DNA of 64,000 nt from CBDAPX01 sp965198725. GTDB lineage: Bacteria > Pseudomonadota > Alphaproteobacteria > Rhodobacterales > Rhodobacteraceae. Every line of letters starts with the position of its first letter. Position 1 is the first letter of the stretch. A program made the translations under genes and the position numbers. Under the pieces are notes generated by a model. That model had not been told where the DNA came from and searched no databases. It saw only the letters and a program-made list of their open reading frames with translations. The DNA is taken from assembly GCA_965198725.1 (NCBI GenBank), contig CBDAPX010000001.1, forward strand, positions 1,612,001 through 1,676,000, in the 5' to 3' direction. Positions 43,834 through 50,863 of this stretch are shown in pieces.

Positions 43834-45410
43834 CGGAATACGATTACATCATCGTGGGTGCCGGCAGTGCGGGTTGTGTTCTGGCCAACCGGTTGAGCGA
43901 GGATCCATCGGTTCGTGTTCTGCTTCTCGAAGCGGGTGGACGCGACAATTACCATTGGATCCATATTCCGGTCGGGTACCTTTATTGCATCGGCAATCCC
44001 CGTACCGATTGGTGTTTCAAGACAGAAGCCGAGGCCGGGCTGGGCGGGCGCAGCTTGGGCTATCCCCGCGGTAAGGTGCTGGGCGGATGCTCTTCCATAA
44101 ACGGGATGCTGTATTTGCGCGGCCAAGCGCGCGACTATGACAATTGGCGACAGATGGGTTGCGCGGGCTGGGCTTGGGACGATGTGCTGCCGTATTTCCT
44201 GAAGTCAGAGGATCATTTTGAAGGTCCAAGCGAATTTCATAACGAAGGGGGCGAATGGCGCGTCGAACGCGCACGGGTGCGATGGGATATTCTGGATGCT
44301 TTCGCAGACGCCTGTGCGCAGGTTGGCATACCCCAGCGGCGGGGGTTCAATGATGGCGATAATTTCGGGGTCGATTATTTCGAAGTGAACCAGAAATCCG
44401 GCTGGCGGTGGAGCACGGCAACCGGGTTTCTGAAACCGGCGATGGATCGGCCCAATCTGACGGTTCGAACCGAAGCGCAATGCGCCCGGGTCCTGTTTGC
44501 AGAACGGCGCGCGAATGGCGTGTTGCTGACCGATGGAACCTCGTTTCAGGCACGGCGTGAGGTGATCTTGTCCGCCGGTGCGGTGGGATCACCACATATT
44601 CTGCAATTGTCGGGTATTGGTCCGGGCGCGTTACTCCAATCTTGCGGCATTGACGTTTTACACGACGCGCCGGACGTTGGTGGCAATTTACAAGACCATT
44701 TGCAACTGAGATGTGCCTATAAGGTTTCGGGTGCGAAAACCTTGAATACCATGGCCAATTCATGGTGGGGCAAGGCGCGGATCGGGCTGGAATACGCCGT
44801 GAGCCGATCCGGTCCGATGTCGATGGCCCCCAGCCAGTTAGGGGCCTTTGCCCGGTCATCTGAAGCGGTTGAGACGCCGGATCTGGAATACCACGTTCAG
44901 CCTTTGTCGCTGCCGGCCTTTGGCCAGCCGTTGGACGATTTTCCGGCCATGACCGCAAGCGTTTGTCATTTGCGGCCCGAAAGCCGCGGCACCGTGCAAT
45001 TGGCCGGGCCTGACCCGCGTGATGCGCCAAAGATTGCGCCAAATTACTTGTCCACCGAAGGCGACCGCATGGTGGCCGCCCGGGCCATCAGGTTGACGCG
45101 CAAAATCATGGGTGCCCCGGCCATGCAAGCCTTCGCGCCGGAAGAGTTTCGACCGGGACCCGGATTTGAACGTGATGCGGACCTTGCCGCTGCTGCTGGT
45201 CAGATTGGGACAACAATCTTTCACCCGGTTGGAACGGCACGCATGGGGGCCGATGCGCGGTCGGTGGTCACGCCTGAATGCCGCGTAAGGGGTGTGGAGG
45301 GCCTGCGCGTTGTGGATGCCAGCGTTATGCCGGCCATCACATCCGGGAATACCAATGCCCCAACGATCATGATCGCGGAAAAGGCCGCTGATATGATCCG
45401 CCAAGTTTGA
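43830..45410 (+). CDS. GMC-family FAD alcohol oxidoreductase (choline dehydrogenase-like)
   Basis: A 526-residue GMC flavoprotein. The FAD motif is IVGAGSAGCVLANRLSED at the start, the GMC signature region is GKVLGGCSSINGMLYLRGQ and the second signature is SAGAVGSPHILQLSGIGPG. The catalytic histidine region HPVGTARMG is near the end, followed by DASVMP and GNTNAPTIMIAEKAADM. It oxidises a primary alcohol to an aldehyde. Translational coupling to FGE suggests it handles the alcohol freed by the sulfatases; a choline/glycine-betaine role is the alternative. Confidence 0.9.
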   Translation: MTEYDYIIVGAGSAGCVLANRLSEDPSVRVLLLEAGGRDNYHWIHIPVGYLYCIGNPRTDWCFKTEAEAGLGGRSLGYPRGKVLGGCSSINGMLYLRGQARDYDNWRQMGCAGWAWDDVLPYFLKSEDHFEGPSEFHNEGGEWRVERARVRWDILDAFADACAQVGIPQRRGFNDGDNFGVDYFEVNQKSGWRWSTATGFLKPAMDRPNLTVRTEAQCARVLFAERRANGVLLTDGTSFQARREVILSAGAVGSPHILQLSGIGPGALLQSCGIDVLHDAPDVGGNLQDHLQLRCAYKVSGAKTLNTMANSWWGKARIGLEYAVSRSGPMSMAPSQLGAFARSSEAVETPDLEYHVQPLSLPAFGQPLDDFPAMTASVCHLRPESRGTVQLAGPDPRDAPKIAPNYLSTEGDRMVAARAIRLTRKIMGAPAMQAFAPEEFRPGPGFERDADLAAAAGQIGTTIFHPVGTARMGADARSVVTPECRVRGVEGLRVVDASVMPAITSGNTNAPTIMIAEKAADMIRQV

Positions 45411-45453
45411 AATTTTTGTAACGAGGAGCGATGCTTGGTTGTCGAGGTATCAT

Positions 45454-45475
45454 TATTTCATGTATTCATGAAATA
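45454..45475. promoter_or_regulatory. ArsR operator overlapping the arsRC start
   Basis: TATTTCATG-TATT-CATGAAATA, perfect 9-bp arms. Its last base is the A of the arsRC start codon, and no Shine-Dalgarno is present before that ATG, so the transcript may be leaderless or nearly so. Confidence 0.75.
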
Positions 45476-46314
45476 TGGAAAAAGACTCACTGACCCAGCT
45501 TACAGCACTTGCGCATGGCCCGCGCATGTCCGTCTTCCGTCTGTTGATGCGGCGGTACCCGGATGAGATTCCCGCCGGCGAATTGGCCGACATTCTGTCG
45601 CTCAAACCCAGTACGACATCCGTGTACCTTTCCGCCTTGTCCAAGGCCGGTTTGATCACGCAAAAACGTATGGGAACATCGCTTTTGTATCGCGTCGATA
45701 TGGACGCGGCGCGACGGTTGATGGGGTATCTTTTCCTGGATTGTTGTCGCGGCCGGCCAGAGCTCTGCCCGCCGCTTTTAGCCCCCCTTTATCCTGGAGA
45801 GACGACGATGTCGGATCGCAAGTTCAATGTTCTCTTTATCTGCACGGGAAATTCGGCGCGGTCGATTTTCGCGGAATCGATCCTCAAAGCCGAAGGGGGA
45901 GACCGTTTTGAGGTCTTTTCTGCCGGCACCTCGCCCTATTCAGAGCTGAACCCGTTCGCGGTTGAGATGCTGAAATCCAAAGGTCACGAGACGGACGCGT
46001 TGTATTCTAAGAATATCTCGGTTTTCCAAGGCGATGACGCCCCGCAAATGGATTTTGTCTTTACCGTTTGCAATCAGGCCGCCAACGAAGAGTGCCCCAG
46101 CTGGGAAGGTCAGCCGATCAGCGCCCATTGGGGAATGCCGGACCCGGTAAAGGCCGAAGGTACAACGTCCGAAAAGCGTCTGGCGTTCCAGCACGCCTAT
46201 GGCGCGCTGCGCAACCGCGTGTTGGCCTTTACTGCCTTGCCGCTGGAAACGCTCGACCGGGTATCATTGCAATCGGCGGTCGATAACATCGCTGTTCAAT
46301 CTGAAGAGGCCTAA
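45475..46314 (+). CDS. ArsR repressor fused to thioredoxin-type arsenate reductase
   Basis: A 279-residue fusion. Residues 1-100 form an ArsR winged helix (LSLKPSTTSVYLSALSKAGL) ending in DCCRGRPELC, with C90, C91 and C98 resembling the C-terminal As(III) site of Acidithiobacillus ArsR (CC-N5-C; here CC-N6-C). Residues 112-279 are an LMW-phosphatase-fold arsenate reductase with the CX5R loop FICTGNSARSIFAE. An internal ATG at 45808 (residue 112) has an ideal GGAGAG 6 nt upstream, so free ArsC may also be made. It begins the ars operon with the GAPDH and ArsJ genes. Arsenate resistance is firmly suggested by this trio. Confidence 0.9.
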   Translation: MEKDSLTQLTALAHGPRMSVFRLLMRRYPDEIPAGELADILSLKPSTTSVYLSALSKAGLITQKRMGTSLLYRVDMDAARRLMGYLFLDCCRGRPELCPPLLAPLYPGETTMSDRKFNVLFICTGNSARSIFAESILKAEGGDRFEVFSAGTSPYSELNPFAVEMLKSKGHETDALYSKNISVFQGDDAPQMDFVFTVCNQAANEECPSWEGQPISAHWGMPDPVKAEGTTSEKRLAFQHAYGALRNRVLAFTALPLETLDRVSLQSAVDNIAVQSEEA

Positions 46315-46319
46315 GCTCT

Positions 46320-47318
46320 ATGACCGTATATGCACTGAACGGCTTGGGCCGCGTGGGCAAACTGGCCCTGCGCCCCTTGCTGGAAAGCGGCGCGCAAATC
46401 GCTTGGCTCAACGACGCGGTCGGCGACCCGGCGATGCATGCGCATCTGTTGGAATTTGACACCGTGCATGGGCGCTGGCCCGCCGCGTTCAGCGCGGATG
46501 ACGACAGTATAACCATTGACGATACGCGGTTGCCCGTCTTCAAATCCAAAACGATCGAAGACCTGCCGCTCGACGGCGTGGATGTCGTGATCGACTGCAC
46601 AGGCGTTTTCAAGACAGAGGCGAAACTGGCCCCGTATTTCGCGGCCGGTGTGAAAAAAGTCGTCGTATCGGCGCCCGTGAAGGATGGCCCAACGGCCAAT
46701 ATTGTTTATGGCGTGAACAACGATGTTTACGATGTCGACACGCACAGCATCGTCACGGCGGCCAGCTGCACGACCAACTGTCTGGCGCCTGTGGTCAAGG
46801 TTTTGCAAGAAAACATTGGGATTGCGCATGGGTCGATGACAACGATCCACGATGTGACCAACACGCAAACCATTGTTGACCGCCCGGCCAAGGACCTGCG
46901 TCGCGCGCGATCCGCGCTGAATTCCCTGATCCCAACAACAACCGGGTCGGCCACGGCGATCACGCTGATTTATCCTGAATTGAAGGGCAAGCTGAACGGT
47001 CACGCCGTGCGGGTCCCTTTGCTGAACGCCTCGTTGACTGATTGCGTTTTCGAAATGAAGCGTGAGACGTCCGTCGAAGAGGTCAACGCGCTTTTCAAAG
47101 AGGCCGCAGAAGGCGCACTGAAAGACATTCTGGGCTATGAAGAACGCCCGTTGGTGTCTGCCGATTACACCAACGACACCCGCTCTTCGATCGTGGATGC
47201 GCCGTCGACGATGGTTGTGAACGGCACGCAGGTTAAAATCTATGCTTGGTATGACAATGAGATGGGATATGCCCATCGCCTTGTTGATGTGGCCCGCATG
47301 GTTGGGGACAGTCTGTGA
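46320..47318 (+). CDS. ArsJ-associated glyceraldehyde-3-phosphate dehydrogenase
   Basis: A 332-residue GAPDH. NAD-binding start YALNGLGRVGKLALRPLL, catalytic cysteine in ASCTTNCLAP, catalytic histidine region GSMTTIHDVTNTQ, and C-terminal WYDNEMGYAHR. In ars operons this enzyme makes 1-arseno-3-phosphoglycerate from glyceraldehyde-3-phosphate and arsenate, which ArsJ then exports. Its stop overlaps the arsJ GTG start, so the two are coupled. It is unlikely to be the glycolytic copy because of its position. Confidence 0.92.
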   Translation: MTVYALNGLGRVGKLALRPLLESGAQIAWLNDAVGDPAMHAHLLEFDTVHGRWPAAFSADDDSITIDDTRLPVFKSKTIEDLPLDGVDVVIDCTGVFKTEAKLAPYFAAGVKKVVVSAPVKDGPTANIVYGVNNDVYDVDTHSIVTAASCTTNCLAPVVKVLQENIGIAHGSMTTIHDVTNTQTIVDRPAKDLRRARSALNSLIPTTTGSATAITLIYPELKGKLNGHAVRVPLLNASLTDCVFEMKRETSVEEVNALFKEAAEGALKDILGYEERPLVSADYTNDTRSSIVDAPSTMVVNGTQVKIYAWYDNEMGYAHRLVDVARMVGDSL

Positions 47319-48577
47319 CCGACACACGTCAATCCGGCATCGCGGCGTATATCGCGGTCACGGCGGCCTATTGGGCCTTTATGCTGACCGATGGTGCGCT
47401 GCGGATGCTGGTGCTTTTGCACTTCCACACGCTTGGGTTTTCGCCGGTTCAGCTGGCCTATCTCTTTGTGCTCTACGAGATTGCGGGCGTTGTCACCAAC
47501 CTGAGCGCGGGCTGGATCGCGGCGCGGTTCGGGCTGACGTCGACGCTGTATGCAGGTCTCAGTCTGCAGGTTGTTGCCCTTTTGGCCTTGACGCAACTAA
47601 ACCCCGATTGGGCGATCTGGGCGTCTGTCACCTTTGTTATGCTGGTGCAGGGCGCGTCAGGCGTGGCCAAAGACCTTGCCAAGATGAGCTCTAAATCCGC
47701 GGTAAAACTGTTGGCTCCGAAAGAGGGCGGCGGTCTATTCCGTTGGGTTGCACTGCTGACGGGCTCGAAAAACGCGGTCAAGGGGCTGGGCTTTCTGCTG
47801 GGTGCTGCGATGCTGGCGATGTTTGGCTTTATCCCGTCGGTTCTGGGAATGGCGCTGATCCTCGCGGTCATCCTGATCGCAGTGTTTGTTGGCATGCCGT
47901 CCGGCCTGCCGACAGGCAGCAAGGATGCCAAGTTCAAGGACGTGTTTTCCAAGGATGAGAACATCAATTGGCTGAGCTTTTCCCGCGTCTTTCTCTTCGG
48001 CGCGCGCGATGTGTGGTTCGTGGTTGGTATCCCGATCTATTTCTACGCTGTCTTGTCGGACGGGTCCGAGGCCGGGAACCGTGCGGCGTTTTTCACCATT
48101 GGGACCTTTATGGCGGTCTGGATCATCCTTTATGGCGCTGTGCAGGCTTCCGCGCCAAAGCTGTTGCGCGCCAGCACTCGGTCCGAAGGCGAAATCATCG
48201 CCGCGGCACGGGGCTGGGCGATGGCCTTGACGGTTTTGCCAGCCCTGTTGGCTGGGCTGGTCTTTTGGGTTGGGGAGCCGAACCCAATGCTGACGGTGGC
48301 GGTGGTGGCCGGCCTCTTGGCCTTTGGGGCAATTTTTGCCGTCAATTCATCGCTGCACAGCTATCTCATCCTCGCGTTCACGCGGGATGATCGGGTGACC
48401 ATGGATGTCGGGTTTTACTATATGGCCAATGCCGCCGGGCGATTGATGGGAACGGTTTTGTCCGGTTTCACCTATCAGATGGGCGGCCTGCCAATGTGCC
48501 TTGGCACAGCGGCCGTCATGGTCGCGTTGAGTGCCTATGGGGCAGGGCGGTTAAAACCTGTTGCCGTACCCGCCTGA
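47315..48577 (+). CDS. arsJ: Organoarsenical efflux MFS transporter
   Basis: A 420-residue major facilitator. It starts at GTG 47315 overlapping the GAPDH stop (GTGA). ArsJ-like features are the start AAYIAVTAAYWAFMLTDGALRM, read in two pieces, the loop KMSSKSAVKLLAPKEGGGLFRWV between helices, and LFGARDVWFVVGIPIYFY. It exports 1-arseno-3-phosphoglycerate formed by the adjacent GAPDH, giving arsenate resistance. About ten to twelve membrane helices are apparent. Confidence 0.92.
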   Translation: MTDTRQSGIAAYIAVTAAYWAFMLTDGALRMLVLLHFHTLGFSPVQLAYLFVLYEIAGVVTNLSAGWIAARFGLTSTLYAGLSLQVVALLALTQLNPDWAIWASVTFVMLVQGASGVAKDLAKMSSKSAVKLLAPKEGGGLFRWVALLTGSKNAVKGLGFLLGAAMLAMFGFIPSVLGMALILAVILIAVFVGMPSGLPTGSKDAKFKDVFSKDENINWLSFSRVFLFGARDVWFVVGIPIYFYAVLSDGSEAGNRAAFFTIGTFMAVWIILYGAVQASAPKLLRASTRSEGEIIAAARGWAMALTVLPALLAGLVFWVGEPNPMLTVAVVAGLLAFGAIFAVNSSLHSYLILAFTRDDRVTMDVGFYYMANAAGRLMGTVLSGFTYQMGGLPMCLGTAAVMVALSAYGAGRLKPVAVPA

Positions 48578-48585
48578 TTCCTTCG

Positions 48586-48608
48586 GGGCGCGGGCAGATG
48601 CCGCGCCC
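48586..48608. terminator. Hairpin between arsJ and the fructokinase gene
   Basis: 8-bp stem GGGCGCGG (48586-48593) with CCGCGCCC (48601-48608), loop GCAGATG. No T-run on either strand, so it is a weak or Rho-assisted terminator for the convergent genes. Confidence 0.45.
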
Positions 48609-48616
48609 TGACCGGT

Positions 48617-49546
48617 TCAGGACAGTCCTATTTCACGCGCCCAAGGCGGGTTTGCGCCGCTGCGCGATACCGTGACCGCCGCCGCCTTTGCGCCAAGGGA
48701 CAGCGCATCTTCAAGCTGCTCGGCGCCAAGCGTTGGAATGGCGGATTTGGCCAAAACACCACCCCGGCTGAGCGCGGCCAGAAAGCCCGCGTTGAACGTA
48801 TCACCTGCCCCAACGGTATCGACCACATCGGCCCGTTGTGCCGCGACCGAGACGCGCGTGCCGTTGCGATGGATGGCCTCGGCGCCTTCGGCCCCTTTTG
48901 TCAGGATCATAACCTGCGGACCATCTGCCATCAACCGGTCGACCTTTTCGGCCATCGGAATGCTTCCTGTGATCAACAGATCAAGGTCGTCATCGGACAC
49001 CTTGATAATGTCCGCGCTTTCAATCATCGCCAAAAGGCGCGTCCGATAGGCGGCTTCGTCTTCCGCAAAACCGGGGCGCAAGTTGGGGTCCAGCATCACC
49101 GTTTTTGATGGCGCAAGCGCGGCGGCAAATTTGGCAAAGCTGTCGGCAACGGGCCCGTTGCACAAGCTGATCCCACCAAAGAAAACAGCCTCGGCATCGA
49201 TGTGATCCGGTTTCGGCATGTCCGCGTCACCGATCATCCGCAAGGCCGAGCCTTGGTCGTAAAAGCTGTATGTGGCGTGTTTGTCTTTCAGCTCGACCAT
49301 CGCAAGAGTCGTCAGCCGTGTGCTGCGCACGCTGGGGGCGGCGCTCACGTTGCTGTCCGCCAGTCGGCTCTCAATCATACGCCCGAATTGATCCGAGCTG
49401 AGACCGGTCAGCATTTCCACCGGGATGGATAAACGGCCCAGGGCAACCGCCGTGTTCAAAACCGCGCCGCCCACATGGGGCACAAAGCCAACGCCGTTTT
49501 CTGGGGGGATCATGTCGATCAGCGCTTCGCCGCAGCAAAGGATCAT
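48617..49546 (-). CDS. PfkB-family carbohydrate kinase (fructokinase-like)
   Basis: A 309-residue ribokinase-fold sugar kinase. Start MILCCGEALIDMIP and glycine motif GGAVLNTAVALGRL are at the N-terminus, and the catalytic/anion-hole motif DTVGAGDTFNAGF is near residue 245. The form is that of fructokinases (ScrK/MtlZ-like). In Rhodobacter the polyol operon carries a fructokinase after mtlK; whether this copy serves the smo operon is uncertain, since it lies 47 kb away. It overlaps the P-loop kinase gene by 4 bp. Confidence 0.85.
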   Translation of the reverse strand: MILCCGEALIDMIPPENGVGFVPHVGGAVLNTAVALGRLSIPVEMLTGLSSDQFGRMIESRLADSNVSAAPSVRSTRLTTLAMVELKDKHATYSFYDQGSALRMIGDADMPKPDHIDAEAVFFGGISLCNGPVADSFAKFAAALAPSKTVMLDPNLRPGFAEDEAAYRTRLLAMIESADIIKVSDDDLDLLITGSIPMAEKVDRLMADGPQVMILTKGAEGAEAIHRNGTRVSVAAQRADVVDTVGAGDTFNAGFLAALSRGGVLAKSAIPTLGAEQLEDALSLGAKAAAVTVSRSGANPPWAREIGLS

Positions 49547-50175
49547 TTGAAGTCTCCGGTTAGGGTAATGTCCGCAGGCAGGGCTGCCGCAAGGATCAGG
49601 TCAACGTTCACCATGTCGTTTGCGTCAACGCGGGTCATGGCGTCAACCGTGGAAAACCCATGATGTTCCCAACGCTGGATCAAACGGCGGCGCAGTTCGT
49701 CCCGATTAACGGCAAGGTTCAGCGTGAGAGACCACTTGTCTTTCAGATCGCGCCAGCCGGGCGCGTCATAAAGAAGGTAGTTGCCTTCAACGATCACAGT
49801 TTCAGTGTCCGGGTTCACAACCCCGGCACAGGCCAGCGATGCGTCGCGGGTTCGGTCAAAGACCGGGTAATAAACGGCCCGTGGTTCTTGCAATTCTTCG
49901 ATCAACCGCAGGAAACCGAAAACATCGAACGTGTCTGGCGCGCCTTTTCTGGGCACCAACCCCATCGGTTTCAGCACCGCGTTGTCCAAATGATACCCGT
50001 CCATCGGCAACACACAGCTGCGGTCGCCGAGACCCAACAACGCGTTGTTGAGCTTTTGGGCCAAGGTCGATTTGCCACTGCCGGGCGCGCCGACCAATGC
50101 GATGACACGGCGGCGCGGGGCAGGGGGCAAGGTCAAAATATGTCGGGCGAGATCCGAGAGGGATGCAGGTGACAT
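49543..50175 (-). CDS. P-loop kinase, uridine kinase/FrcK-like
   Basis: A 210-residue P-loop kinase. Walker A is GAPGSGKSTLAQKL near residue 30 and the Walker B/substrate region is CVLPMDGYHLDNAVL, followed by KGAPDTFDVFGFLRLI. This arrangement is that of the uridine kinase/pantothenate kinase fold and of FrcK-type proteins found with fructose/sugar transporters in rhizobia. It is coupled to the fructokinase gene (ATGA), so a carbohydrate phosphate role is likely. Substrate unknown. Confidence 0.82.
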   Translation of the reverse strand: MSPASLSDLARHILTLPPAPRRRVIALVGAPGSGKSTLAQKLNNALLGLGDRSCVLPMDGYHLDNAVLKPMGLVPRKGAPDTFDVFGFLRLIEELQEPRAVYYPVFDRTRDASLACAGVVNPDTETVIVEGNYLLYDAPGWRDLKDKWSLTLNLAVNRDELRRRLIQRWEHHGFSTVDAMTRVDANDMVNVDLILAAALPADITLTGDFK

Positions 50176-50401
50176 TTTGGACTGCCTTTGCCGTGCCGGG
50201 CTTTAATTTTTGAACGAAGTGCGGGGACAAAACCGCGATTCCAATGCGAAGTCAATTTATAAACCAAATAGATTTATTATTGGATTGCGTTTGTTTCCCA
50301 GTCTTTGTGCCGGTGCAACGGCGCCGCCTCTCGGGTTTGACATCAAACAATGCCGTCCGATGTGCGCCTAGAATGTCATAGGGGTTTCGGTTGGCCCTGT
50401 G
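50176..50401. other. Intergenic region upstream of the kinase pair
   Basis: A non-coding gap between the kinase start and the 3' hairpin of the UspA operon. An A/T-rich segment at about 50250-50285 (CAATTTATAAACC, ATTTATTATTGG) is a probable leftward promoter area. Nothing else recognisable. Confidence 0.4.
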
Positions 50402-50427
50402 GGTCGGCGCAATTATCTGCGCCGACC
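50402..50427 (-). terminator. 3' hairpin of the TRAP/UspA operon
   Basis: Perfect 10-bp stem GGTCGGCGCA (50402-50411) with TGCGCCGACC (50418-50427), loop ATTATC, 8 bp after the uspA stop on the minus strand. No U-tract, so termination may need Rho or the hairpin protects the 3' end. Confidence 0.6.
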
Positions 50428-50434
50428 TATCGGG

Positions 50435-50863
50435 TCAGGTGCGCTCGACCAACACCGATGCAGAGGCATGCCGAACCACGCGCGCCGCGTTGGGGCCCAG
50501 CAGATAGTCAGCAAAGTCAGGTTTGTGCGCGCCGATCACGATCAGATCGGCGTCCACCTGTTCGCTGGCATGCAGCACTTCTTCATAGGCCGTCCCATGG
50601 CGCACCACATGTTGGATCGGATAATCTGCCCCCAATGTGTCTGCTGTGATCTTGTGCAAGGTTTCGGCCGCCATTTCGATGGCCTTGGCGCGGGTACCTT
50701 CCTTGAAGAACGACCCGACAATGGACATCCCGTAATCCGGGATCACGGTGACCGTTGCCAGATGCGCCTGATCCGTTTCGGCCAGCGAGGCGGCCCGCTT
50801 GATCAATCGGGCAGCATCGTCGGGATGCGTTATGTCGACGGCGACAAGAACAGATTTGCTCAT
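50435..50863 (-). CDS. Universal stress protein, TeaD-like
   Basis: A 142-residue UspA-fold protein. The ATP-binding pattern G-x2-G-x9-G(S/T) appears as GAHKPDFADYLLGPNAARVVRH, in parts, and the end is ASVLVERT. In Halomonas, TeaD is such a protein and regulates the ectoine TRAP transporter TeaABC. Here the start overlaps the TRAP permease stop (ATGA), suggesting the same regulatory role on transport. Confidence 0.88.
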   Translation of the reverse strand: MSKSVLVAVDITHPDDAARLIKRAASLAETDQAHLATVTVIPDYGMSIVGSFFKEGTRAKAIEMAAETLHKITADTLGADYPIQHVVRHGTAYEEVLHASEQVDADLIVIGAHKPDFADYLLGPNAARVVRHASASVLVERT

